64,000 nt of DNA from Chryseobacterium mulctrae (lineage in GTDB: Bacteria; Bacteroidota; Bacteroidia; Flavobacteriales; Weeksellaceae): contig NZ_VAJL01000001.1 of the NCBI RefSeq assembly GCF_006175945.1, positions 1,116,001-1,180,000 of the forward strand. The letters run 5' to 3'. Below are positions 43,170 to 50,452 of the stretch, piece by piece. Numbering within the stretch: position 1 is the stretch's first letter; each line of letters opens with the position of its first letter. A program made the position numbers and the translations under genes. The notes under the pieces are model-generated. The model was not told where the DNA came from. It was given only the letters and a program-made list of their open reading frames with translations, and did no database searches.

Positions 43170-44144
43170 ATGATCTATTTCAAATTTCCTTTTGACGAGA
43201 AACTCTATTTTACAGACGAAAATTCTAACATAAATTCAATCAATTTCCATTCTTTTAATAATATTGAAAAAATTGATATTGCCGGAAATGTTATTGAAAA
43301 AGACCTTTCGGAATTTGAAAATTTAAAGATTAGCTCAACAATTTTACCCGAAGATGAAACTCAGTTTATTACAGAAACTCAAGAAGAATATTTGCAAAAA
43401 CTGGAAGAAGTAATTGAAATTATCAACGAAAACAACCTCCCGAAACTGGTACTTTCAAGAAGAAAAATTTTCAATGATTTTGTTGAAATAGATTTAAAAG
43501 AAAGCTTCAACAACCTTTGCAGAAATTATCCTAATGCATTCATATATCTTTTTTTCGATGGTGAAACCTCATGGATGGGAGCTTTTTCTGAAGTTTTAGG
43601 AAAATTCAACAAATCGACTCACGAGTTTGAAACAATGAGCATCGCCGGAACAATTCCTGTGTCTGAAGAATGGACTGAAAAAGAGATTGAAGAACAGAAA
43701 CCTGTTTCGTCTTACATCAGAAATATTTTGGCAAAATTTGTCAATCTGAGCGAAGTCGAAGAGTCGGAAACTTACGATCATATTTCGGGAAATATCAAAC
43801 ATTTAAAAACCGATTTTAAAATAAAAATCAATCCTGAAGATTTAGATTCTATTATTCAGGAACTTCATCCCACTCCTGCAGTTTGCGGAATTCCTAAAGA
43901 TTTTTGCAGAGAAGTCATCGAAAAGGTTGAAAAATTCCCACGAGAATTGTACGCTGGTTATATTAAAATTGAGACAGAAGATTACATTCAGTATTTCGTG
44001 AATTTACGCTGCGCAAGATTATATAAAAATTCAGTTCATCTCTTTGTTGGAGGAGGAATTACCGCTCAAAGCAACCCCAAAAAAGAATGGAATGAAACTG
44101 AGCTTAAGTCTGAAGCTGTCTTGAAAAATCTAGTTATTTCTTAA
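43170..44144 (+). CDS. menF: Isochorismate synthase (chorismate-binding family)
   Basis: 324 residues. Catalytic regions KLVLSRRKIF, FETMSIAGTIP, DHISGNIKHLKTDF, ELHPTPAVCGIPK and RELYAGYIK are those of MenF/EntC-type enzymes, making isochorismate for menaquinone. It is shorter than E. coli MenF because the N-terminal half is reduced. Starts 24 bp after the barrel gene. Confidence 0.9.
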   Translation: MIYFKFPFDEKLYFTDENSNINSINFHSFNNIEKIDIAGNVIEKDLSEFENLKISSTILPEDETQFITETQEEYLQKLEEVIEIINENNLPKLVLSRRKIFNDFVEIDLKESFNNLCRNYPNAFIYLFFDGETSWMGAFSEVLGKFNKSTHEFETMSIAGTIPVSEEWTEKEIEEQKPVSSYIRNILAKFVNLSEVEESETYDHISGNIKHLKTDFKIKINPEDLDSIIQELHPTPAVCGIPKDFCREVIEKVEKFPRELYAGYIKIETEDYIQYFVNLRCARLYKNSVHLFVGGGITAQSNPKKEWNETELKSEAVLKNLVIS

Positions 44145-44233
44145 ATCATATTTTAATAGAATTCTATGATTTCCAAGCAAAAATAAAAATGCAGGCGATT
44201 TTGAAACATATTTATAATGCATATTAACATACA

Positions 44234-44257
44234 AAAGCCTCAACAATTTGAGGCTTT
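44234..44257. terminator. Bidirectional terminator menF / effector locus
   Basis: Perfect 10-bp stem AAAGCCTCAA (44234-44243) with TTGAGGCTTT (44248-44257). Confidence 0.8.
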
Positions 44258-44260
44258 CAT

Positions 44261-45160
44261 TTATTTAATTTCTTTAGCAATCATTATTTTTTCATTGATG
44301 ATATTGTTCCACAATAAACCAAGTGGAGCAGTATAATATTCATTTGATGAAACTTTAGGTTTTAACCTGAAGTAGAAATCATAAGAGCCACCGACAATAC
44401 CCTTTTCCGGTATATATAGAAAGCGATCTATACCCCTGTGTTCGTTATATCCATCATGAGCCCACCATCCATCAAACGTCCAGAATTTAAAAGCTTTATT
44501 TCCTTTCACAGAAATTTCTTTAGATAAATAATTTCTATAGCTATAAGGTATATCAACTTTTCTTGTAAAATCATTTTCTCTTATATCCATTAAGAAATCT
44601 TGATTGGGCACTTGTTTTTTAAAGCTTGCCTCCATTTGCTTGATAGTAACTTTCGGTTCTTCTGTATTAATTGTTCCATAAGTAGAAATAATAGGAAATT
44701 TCAAATTTGCTATAGAGAAAAACTCAGTTAAACAGATTTTTGAAACATAATAATTTCCATTTTCTTTCTTTATCAATTTATATTGTAGTGTTTTGTTTTC
44801 TGGAATATTATTTAATTTCCAGTCACTTACCATATTGATAATTTTACTTTTAGAAAAAATCTTATCTTTTATATTATCATAGTTAATTATTTCCCAATTA
44901 CTTCCTCTTTCATTTGTTTTTGGAAGTATCTTTTCGTCTAAATCTGGTAATATGGATAGTAGCAAAATACTATTTTCGGAAATAAAAACATTATATATAT
45001 TAATATCCTTTTTAATAGTATAGATGTCTTCCGTTTCTAAGGTAAATCGATTTACTTTAAATTGAGACTTTAAATCATCCTCCCAAAAATACTCTTGACA
45101 AAAAAATAGATTAGGTATTAACAATATTATTAAAATTTGTATTTTCATATTTATTGACAT
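44261..45160 (-). CDS. Secreted protein, possible partner of the orphan cassette
   Basis: 299 residues with a signal peptide (cleavage near FFCQEYF). The rest is beta-rich with a conserved-looking end (FWTFDGWWAHDGYNEHRGIDRFLY). I recognise no family. It overlaps the end of the orphan effector gene by 10 bp; a second ATG four codons in would remove the overlap. Position directly after a toxin-like gene suggests an immunity role, by inference only. Confidence 0.7.
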   Translation of the reverse strand: MSINMKIQILIILLIPNLFFCQEYFWEDDLKSQFKVNRFTLETEDIYTIKKDINIYNVFISENSILLLSILPDLDEKILPKTNERGSNWEIINYDNIKDKIFSKSKIINMVSDWKLNNIPENKTLQYKLIKKENGNYYVSKICLTEFFSIANLKFPIISTYGTINTEEPKVTIKQMEASFKKQVPNQDFLMDIRENDFTRKVDIPYSYRNYLSKEISVKGNKAFKFWTFDGWWAHDGYNEHRGIDRFLYIPEKGIVGGSYDFYFRLKPKVSSNEYYTAPLGLLWNNIINEKIMIAKEIK

Positions 45161-46251
45161 TTTGTTCCGTGGTAATTACCTAAAGATGTATCTCTTTCGT
45201 TTGTATTTAATGTTGATTGTTCAGATGTTAATGTTGCAATACCATATCGAGACATTGCTACAGCTACATTTTGTGGTAGATCTGGATTGTAAGCAGAAAC
45301 AATACTTTGAAGTGTCGTTAAAAATGGCATTAGTTGTTGATGCCCATCTATATATGTATATGTATTTATTATAGTTCCATTTGGAGCGTAATCATAGCCT
45401 TCAATAATATTTGGATATTGTTGGTGAAAAAGCACATTTCCTAACCTAAATCTTTCATAATCCAAAAAGGCATGTATAACTTCGTGAAACATTGTTACCA
45501 AGATATATTCTTTTGTTGCATTTAATAACATTTGATCATTTAAATAAATAGTTGCTTTAAAACTATTAAATTCACTACTTGATGAAGCATAAGTTATACC
45601 GTCGAGATGCCCTAATCCACTTTTTGCCTTAAAAATTATATTATAATCTTCATTATTAGCAAAAATTTGTTTCATAGATGCAGAAATGATATTTTTTAAA
45701 TCAGGGAGTTCTTTAACAAGATCTTGTGCACAAGGATAGCCTTGAAGATTATCAATAATATCCTGATTTGGGCTTTCTAATTCTTCTTCCTCACCGCCGC
45801 CACCGCCTTCCATGCCGTCTGTATAAACATCAAGATGGTCTACGTATGGTTTACCTCCTGTGTAAGAATATTTACAGACATTGACTATAGAAGTTACCAG
45901 TACCATTTCATCACCATTCATATAAGAACCGCTAATGACACTACGTTTAGTGCAAGACCATGTATACCCTCCTCCTTTGGCAGAGATGTTTTCGTTGAGC
46001 TTCTCGTCCTTTTGTGGCTGCAGCTTATCATGATTACGGTTATACATTACAACATCAAAAAACGCTAAGGCTTCATCGTCTTTGGTAAAGCTGTAAAAAG
46101 CTTCTTTATTCTGTCGCTGTACCCTCACCTGATTGTTTTGTACTAAAGGCACAAACAATTGTTCTCTTTTAAAGCCCATTGTCATCGTATACTCCCAAAC
46201 CGGGGTCCCATGTTCGGTAACAAATTTCTGCTGATGCTCTTTCGTAGACAT
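45151..46251 (-). CDS. Orphan effector cassette: truncated N-terminus, HEVIH-type C-terminal domain
   Basis: 366 residues from the ATG at 46251. Residues 9-151 match the gene at 46997 (HGTPVWEY, GFKREQLFVPLVQNN, QPQKDEKLN, VDHLDVYTDGMEGGGGG), but four residues are deleted after VQNNQV and the C-terminal 210 residues are unrelated. These contain TMFHEVIHAFLDYE (zinc-protease HExxH at 256-260). In-frame similarity continues upstream to about 46344 (KQEIISKSLWKED) with no signal peptide, ATG or promoter, so the gene is cut at its 5' end and probably silent. Confidence 0.75.
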   Translation of the reverse strand: MSTKEHQQKFVTEHGTPVWEYTMTMGFKREQLFVPLVQNNQVRVQRQNKEAFYSFTKDDEALAFFDVVMYNRNHDKLQPQKDEKLNENISAKGGGYTWSCTKRSVISGSYMNGDEMVLVTSIVNVCKYSYTGGKPYVDHLDVYTDGMEGGGGGEEEELESPNQDIIDNLQGYPCAQDLVKELPDLKNIISASMKQIFANNEDYNIIFKAKSGLGHLDGITYASSSSEFNSFKATIYLNDQMLLNATKEYILVTMFHEVIHAFLDYERFRLGNVLFHQQYPNIIEGYDYAPNGTIINTYTYIDGHQQLMPFLTTLQSIVSAYNPDLPQNVAVAMSRYGIATLTSEQSTLNTNERDTSLGNYHGTKCQ

Positions 46252-46368
46252 AATGCTTTTTTGAAAGTGGTCGTAGATTCTTTTCGTAAACAGGGTATCT
46301 TCTTTCCAGAGAGATTTTGAGATGATTTCCTGTTTAGAATTATTTTCAAATAAAAAATATAGGATTAG

Positions 46369-46393
46369 AAATAAAAGCCTCCGAAGAGGCTTT
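46369..46393 (-). terminator. Terminator with UUCG loop after the DUF6705 gene
   Basis: Minus strand AAAGCCTC-TTCG-GAGGCTTT (46393-46374) followed by TTATTT. It separates the orphan cassette from upstream transcription. Confidence 0.85.
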
Positions 46394-46396
46394 ATA

Positions 46397-46987
46397 TTAC
46401 TGCTTAGTAAATATCAAACCTTTAGTATGTGGCAGATAAACTTTTGTATCTGTACTTGATGGGCAGGTTTCTTCATCTAAAATTGTATTATAAGGATAAT
46501 AATCCCAAGAAATCTGTGTAGTATTGAGTTTTTTAAGGTTTATTTGTCCCCAGCCAACACCACAGTTGGTACCATCATAACCTAATGCAACTTGTCCTAA
46601 TTCTGGCATAGTTCCCATACTTAAAATATTAAAATTGCTTTGAGCACTTAAATTCATACTCTGTGTATTCTGAAGAATTATTCCCGAAGAGTTCTTAACA
46701 ATATATCTTATTGACAAGACATCCCGATAAAAGTTTTTATTCATTAGTTTTGACGGTTTATTTTCTTCTTTTGTAATAAATAAAGTAATCTCATTTCCTT
46801 TATAAGTTGCTTTGTAAGTTCCTATATAAGGGGGGAATTCATTATCTAAGTCTTTTACATAAGCATTTGTAGGAATGTCTTTCAGTAAAGTATTTAAAGG
46901 AAGCTGCTGTGCTTTGCAAGAAACGGCATTTATAGTTAATACTAATACTAGTGTTATTTTAAAAAAAGTTGCTTTCATATTATTCAT
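46397..46987 (-). CDS. DUF6705-family secreted protein, likely partner of the modular lipoprotein
   Basis: 196 residues. Signal peptide, possibly a lipoprotein (AVSCKAQ). The segment PLNTLLKDIPTNAYVKDLDNEFPPYIGTYKATYKGNEITLF is the DUF6705 signature as I know it from Chryseobacterium. A disulfide is possible. It starts 9 bp after the modular lipoprotein stop, so the two are co-expressed. An immunity or accessory role is an inference from position. Confidence 0.8.
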   Translation of the reverse strand: MNNMKATFFKITLVLVLTINAVSCKAQQLPLNTLLKDIPTNAYVKDLDNEFPPYIGTYKATYKGNEITLFITKEENKPSKLMNKNFYRDVLSIRYIVKNSSGIILQNTQSMNLSAQSNFNILSMGTMPELGQVALGYDGTNCGVGWGQINLKKLNTTQISWDYYPYNTILDEETCPSSTDTKVYLPHTKGLIFTKQ

Positions 46988-46996
46988 TTTTAAATT

Positions 46997-48364
46997 TTAT
47001 GGACATGGTGTAGCATTTGTAGTGCCATTGCTATTCAGTGTTATATTTTGTACTGTTCCATTTTCATCGATCCTTTGCAAATTTACTTTTCCTTCCATAC
47101 CCATATCAAGTAAGGTATCAAAAAATAATTTTTCCAATCCACTACCATTCAATGGGCCATATTGATAATTTGCATAGTTAAGGTCTTGAGATAATTGATT
47201 TTTATTATATTCATAAGTTCTTTTTAAATTATTCTTATCCCAATTCGTTTGATAGATATACTTCACTAATTCCTCCGAATTTCCGGAAAATCTTATTATA
47301 TAATTATGATATTTATAGCCACCAGGGCAGGTATTGCATTCTTCAGAGCCCACCATACCCAAAAAACCATTGCTTAGATCATCAATAGGCTGAGCCAAAG
47401 CATAGTGAAGCATTTTTAAAATATCGGCAGGGGAAAACATTTTTGGTCCATCAGGGGTATGATTATGATAAACGCCTTGCTTACCTGCAGTGCTTCCCAC
47501 TTTTACCATGTGTTCGTCGCCATCTATAATACCAGATATGGTACCATCATTGTTTGCTTCAAACGCTTTTTCCCCATAGCCAGGTTGCCCCTCTTTAATT
47601 TTAGATTGCTCTTTCAGATCACTTGTTTTAGTTTGTACAGCAGGATCTGCCAATATTGCTTTTGCTTTATCGCAAGGGTTTTCTTCATTCTGCTCCTCTT
47701 CTCCCTCATCACCACCGCCGCCGCCTTCCATACCGTCGGTATACACCTCAAGATGGTCTACGCGTGGTTTTCCTGTAGTGTAAGAGTACTTGCAGACATC
47801 CATAAATGAAGTCTCCATTACCATTACATCACCATCCATATGATAGCCTGTAATGACACTGCGTTTGGTACACGTCCAGGTAGCACTTCCTTTAGAATAA
47901 ATATTTTGGTTGAACTTTTCGTCCTTTTGTGGTTGCAGCTTATAAAGATTGCGGTTGTACATTACGATATCAAAAAACCTTAAGGCTTCATCGTCTTTTG
48001 TAAAGCTGTAAAAAGCTTTTTTATCCTGTCGCTGTACCCTCATCACCCCAATTACCTGATTGTTTTGTACTAAAGGTACAAACAATTGGTTTCTTTTAAA
48101 GCCCATTGTCATAGCATATTCCCAGACCGGTGTTCCGTGCTCTGCAAAGAAGTTCCTTTGGTCTGCTTCTGTAGGTGTAAAGCTTTTTTGAAAGTGATCA
48201 TAGATTCTTTTGATGAATAGCGTATCTTCTTTCCAGAGAGATTTTGATATGATTTCCTGTTTTTGGTTTTCAGCCGAAGAATAGAAGTCTTCATTGGTGC
48301 AGGAATAGAGAGACAGTACTACTGTCATCATCAGGCAGAGCCTGAGTAATAATTTTTTCTTCAT
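46997..48364 (-). CDS. Modular lipoprotein with JAMM-like C-terminal domain
   Basis: 455 residues. Lipoprotein signal ending SLYSC (Cys22). Constant domain about 30-212, a glycine/glutamate linker (EGGGGG near 213, then DEGEEEQNEE), and a variable domain of about 230 residues. The latter includes GVYHNHTPDGPKMFSPADI (300-314), which fits a JAMM-type metallo-isopeptidase signature H-x-H-x8-S-x-x-D. The constant part is repeated in the orphan cassette downstream. This architecture resembles polymorphic toxins, but toxicity is not shown. Confidence 0.75.
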   Translation of the reverse strand: MKKKLLLRLCLMMTVVLSLYSCTNEDFYSSAENQKQEIISKSLWKEDTLFIKRIYDHFQKSFTPTEADQRNFFAEHGTPVWEYAMTMGFKRNQLFVPLVQNNQVIGVMRVQRQDKKAFYSFTKDDEALRFFDIVMYNRNLYKLQPQKDEKFNQNIYSKGSATWTCTKRSVITGYHMDGDVMVMETSFMDVCKYSYTTGKPRVDHLEVYTDGMEGGGGGDEGEEEQNEENPCDKAKAILADPAVQTKTSDLKEQSKIKEGQPGYGEKAFEANNDGTISGIIDGDEHMVKVGSTAGKQGVYHNHTPDGPKMFSPADILKMLHYALAQPIDDLSNGFLGMVGSEECNTCPGGYKYHNYIIRFSGNSEELVKYIYQTNWDKNNLKRTYEYNKNQLSQDLNYANYQYGPLNGSGLEKLFFDTLLDMGMEGKVNLQRIDENGTVQNITLNSNGTTNATPCP

Positions 48365-48444
48365 AATTATTATGTGTTTTTAAAGGGTTAAATATATTTT
48401 TTTTTTCTGAGTAACAAAAATGTGAAATAAATTACTGCGTTGCA

Positions 48445-48480
48445 ATTCCAAACGGAATAAAATACCATTCCGTTTGGAAT
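48445..48480. promoter_or_regulatory. Double dyad operator between modular lipoprotein and xre
   Basis: Two ATTCC-N4-GGAAT dyads (48445-48458 and 48467-48480), centres exactly 22 bp apart, and mirror images of each other. On the minus strand a TTG at 48444-48442 and CATTTTTG (48421-48414) follow as a promoter for the modular lipoprotein gene. Expected target of the XRE regulator. Confidence 0.75.
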
Positions 48481-48528
48481 AATATGTTTCTCGTAAAAAG
48501 TTTATCTTTACCTCTGTAAAAAAACAGT

Positions 48529-48912
48529 ATGAATAAGAATATAGGCTACAAAATAAAAGAACTCAGAGAGCAGAAGAATATTTCTCAGGAAAATCTGGCA
48601 TTTCAGCTGGATGTTTCGCAAAGCTACCTCAGCAAAATAGAAAACGGAACCATCGAAAAACTAGATTTCTTATTTATGCAGAAAGTGGCAGAGTTCTTCA
48701 AAGTAGAACCTCAATACTTTATGGATGATCAGATATTTCAGAATATTGTGGATAATAATCACAGTTCTGCGTTCGGAAATCCATATAGTACCATAACAAT
48801 CAACAATACAGTTACAGATGATTTGGTAAAAAGTCTGGTTCAGAATCAGGAGCAGATATCTCAGCTGATGGAGATGCAGAACAGACTGATAGAGCAGCTT
48901 TTAAAGAAATAA
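48529..48912 (+). CDS. XRE-family HTH regulator
   Basis: 127 residues. Helix-turn-helix at 5-60 (IGYKIKELREQKNISQENLAFQLDVSQSYLSKIENG), then a C-terminal amphipathic helix (DDLVKSLVQNQEQISQLMEMQNRLIEQLL) that probably dimerises it. Divergent from the modular lipoprotein gene with the double dyad between; a near-consensus -7 element (TATCTTTA, 48503-48510) precedes it. Confidence 0.9.
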   Translation: MNKNIGYKIKELREQKNISQENLAFQLDVSQSYLSKIENGTIEKLDFLFMQKVAEFFKVEPQYFMDDQIFQNIVDNNHSSAFGNPYSTITINNTVTDDLVKSLVQNQEQISQLMEMQNRLIEQLLKK

Positions 48913-48950
48913 AACTTCGGGTTGTAGTTCTTTTAAAAAATACTTAAAAT

Positions 48951-49006
48951 TCATGCGGGTGATTTGTAAGATTCATGCGGATGAATTGCTAAAATCATGC
49001 GGGTGA
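48951..49006. promoter_or_regulatory. Triple dyad array TCAT-GCGG-RTGA, 22-bp phasing
   Basis: Three copies at 48951-48962, 48973-48984 and 48995-49006, each starting exactly 22 bp after the last. The middle copy is a perfect ATTCAT-GCGG-ATGAAT dyad. The phasing equals that of the xre operator. Lies between xre and the HU-like gene, so it is a likely control site for either. Confidence 0.65.
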
Positions 49007-49147
49007 ATTCTCAGGTTTACCTGTATGATTTTTTTTAGATAAAAAGCAAAGACTGTATTTTCTTTTTTTTAAGGTGTTTTTTACTATTGATTTTTTTTAT
49101 ACATTCGTGATATAAAATACAATATGTTTAACTTAAAATGAAAAAAA

Positions 49148-49531
49148 ATGCCAATTACATTTAATGTTATCTCCAGAAAAAATCCACTAAAGCCTAACGA
49201 TCCCGAAAAATACTACGCCGATTTTGTAGGTAACGGGCAAACCACTCTTGCAGATCTTGCCAAGTACGCTTCCACGGTTTCTACCGTATCAAAAGCAGAT
49301 ATTCTTGCCGTACTAGAAAGCACATTTTCTAAAATTGCAGATGATGTAGCCGATGGAAAAATTGTTTATGTAGGTGAATATTTTACCTTACAGGCAGGTG
49401 GCTCCAGTGAAGGAAAAGAGACTGCAGATGAAGTAAATGCATCAAGCATCAAAAGCGTAAGGACATTATTCCGACCGGGAAAAATGATTAAAGATGCACT
49501 GAAGCTTGCTACCTTTCAAAAGAAAGGGTAA
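49148..49531 (+). CDS. HU/IHF-like DNA-binding protein
   Basis: 127 residues, a Bacteroidota-type HU-like form: MPITFNVISRKNPLKPNDPEKYYADFVGNGQ beta start, a helical part (LADLAKYASTVSTVSKADILAVLESTF), then GKIVYVGEYFTLQAGGSSEG and a C-terminal RPGKMIKDAL. Binds DNA without strong specificity by family. Upstream AT-rich leader with the triple dyads; ends at a bidirectional terminator. Confidence 0.9.
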   Translation: MPITFNVISRKNPLKPNDPEKYYADFVGNGQTTLADLAKYASTVSTVSKADILAVLESTFSKIADDVADGKIVYVGEYFTLQAGGSSEGKETADEVNASSIKSVRTLFRPGKMIKDALKLATFQKKG

Positions 49532-49559
49532 AACCAGAATTAAGAATTTAAAAATCAAA

Positions 49560-49588
49560 AAAACCTCTTTCACAACGAAAGAGGTTTT
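49560..49588. terminator. Bidirectional terminator
   Basis: Perfect 12-bp stem AAAACCTCTTTC (49560-49571) with GAAAGAGGTTTT (49577-49588); loop ACAAC. Serves the HU-like gene and the MarC operon. Confidence 0.9.
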
Positions 49589-49608
49589 ATATTTTATGTA
49601 CAAAGAAT

Positions 49609-49803
49609 TTACTTCTTTGCGCCTATTTTACTCCAAGTATTCAGGATGAAAAGTAAACCAACACCCAACAATCCGCAAGCGATTGAAATTAAAAATTTAA
49701 CATTATCTTCAGATGTGATATCTGAATTCCAGTCGATTGCATACGTATTGATAGCGATGATTACGACAAATACGATTAAAAATACTTTATAAAACTTCTG
49801 CAT
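49609..49803 (-). CDS. Small two-helix membrane protein
   Basis: 64 residues, membrane helices at 6-22 and 36-56, basic end. It starts 3 bp after the marC-family gene stop, so it is the last gene of that unit. No family recognised. Confidence 0.7.
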   Translation of the reverse strand: MQKFYKVFLIVFVVIIAINTYAIDWNSDITSEDNVKFLISIACGLLGVGLLFILNTWSKIGAKK

Positions 49804-49806
49804 GAT

Positions 49807-50409
49807 CTAAAAATTTATATAATTCTGCACCAGCTGAGCAAAATTTGCGGTAAATAATTTAATTGAAATTGCCAGTAGAATAATACCGAAAACTTTCTGA
49901 AGAATTGCCAAAGACGCCTCTCCCATTTTTTTCTCAATCCACTTCGCAGATTTCAGCACCAAATATACGAAAATTGTATTGAGAATGATCCCACAAATAA
50001 TGTTAATATCATGAAACTCTGCTCTTAAAGATAAAGTAGTCGTTAAAGTTCCCGCTCCTGCAACCAAAGGAAATGCAATCGGAACAATCGAGGCAGATTT
50101 TGCTTCGGTTGTTTTGTTGATTTCAATTCCCAAAATCATTTCAAGCGCAATGATAAAAATTACAAAAGCACCTGCAATGGCAAATGAATTAACGTCTACG
50201 CCAATAAATTTTAAGATCTTATTTCCTACAAAAAGAAAGACAATCATAATCAATCCGGCAGTAATTGATGCTCTTCCTGCTTCAATCTGTCCGAATTTCT
50301 GTTGCAGGCTTACCACAATCGGAACTGAACCGATGATGTCGATGACCGCAAAAAGTACCATGAAACTGGTAATTACTTCTTTAAAAGAGAAACTGTTGAA
50401 AACCTCCAT
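49807..50409 (-). CDS. MarC-family membrane protein
   Basis: 200 residues with six membrane helices. FAVIDIIGSVPIVVSLQQKFG near 20 and FPLVAGAGTLTTTLSL near 112 (PLxxGPGxxxT-like) identify MarC/UPF0056. Despite the name, these proteins are not proven drug pumps. Substrate unknown. Confidence 0.9.
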   Translation of the reverse strand: MEVFNSFSFKEVITSFMVLFAVIDIIGSVPIVVSLQQKFGQIEAGRASITAGLIMIVFLFVGNKILKFIGVDVNSFAIAGAFVIFIIALEMILGIEINKTTEAKSASIVPIAFPLVAGAGTLTTTLSLRAEFHDINIICGIILNTIFVYLVLKSAKWIEKKMGEASLAILQKVFGIILLAISIKLFTANFAQLVQNYINF

Positions 50410-50452
50410 TTCTTACGATTATTAATTTCGCAAAAATATAAATAAAAAATGA

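Noticed and set aside
45162..46068. Plus-strand ORFs within the effector locus
   Set aside because: Shadows of the minus-strand genes; no conserved features.
48951..49006. Plasmid-type replication iterons
   Set aside because: Three 22-bp-spaced repeats look iteron-like, but there is no rep gene, and each unit is a dyad like the xre operator, so a regulatory array is more likely.
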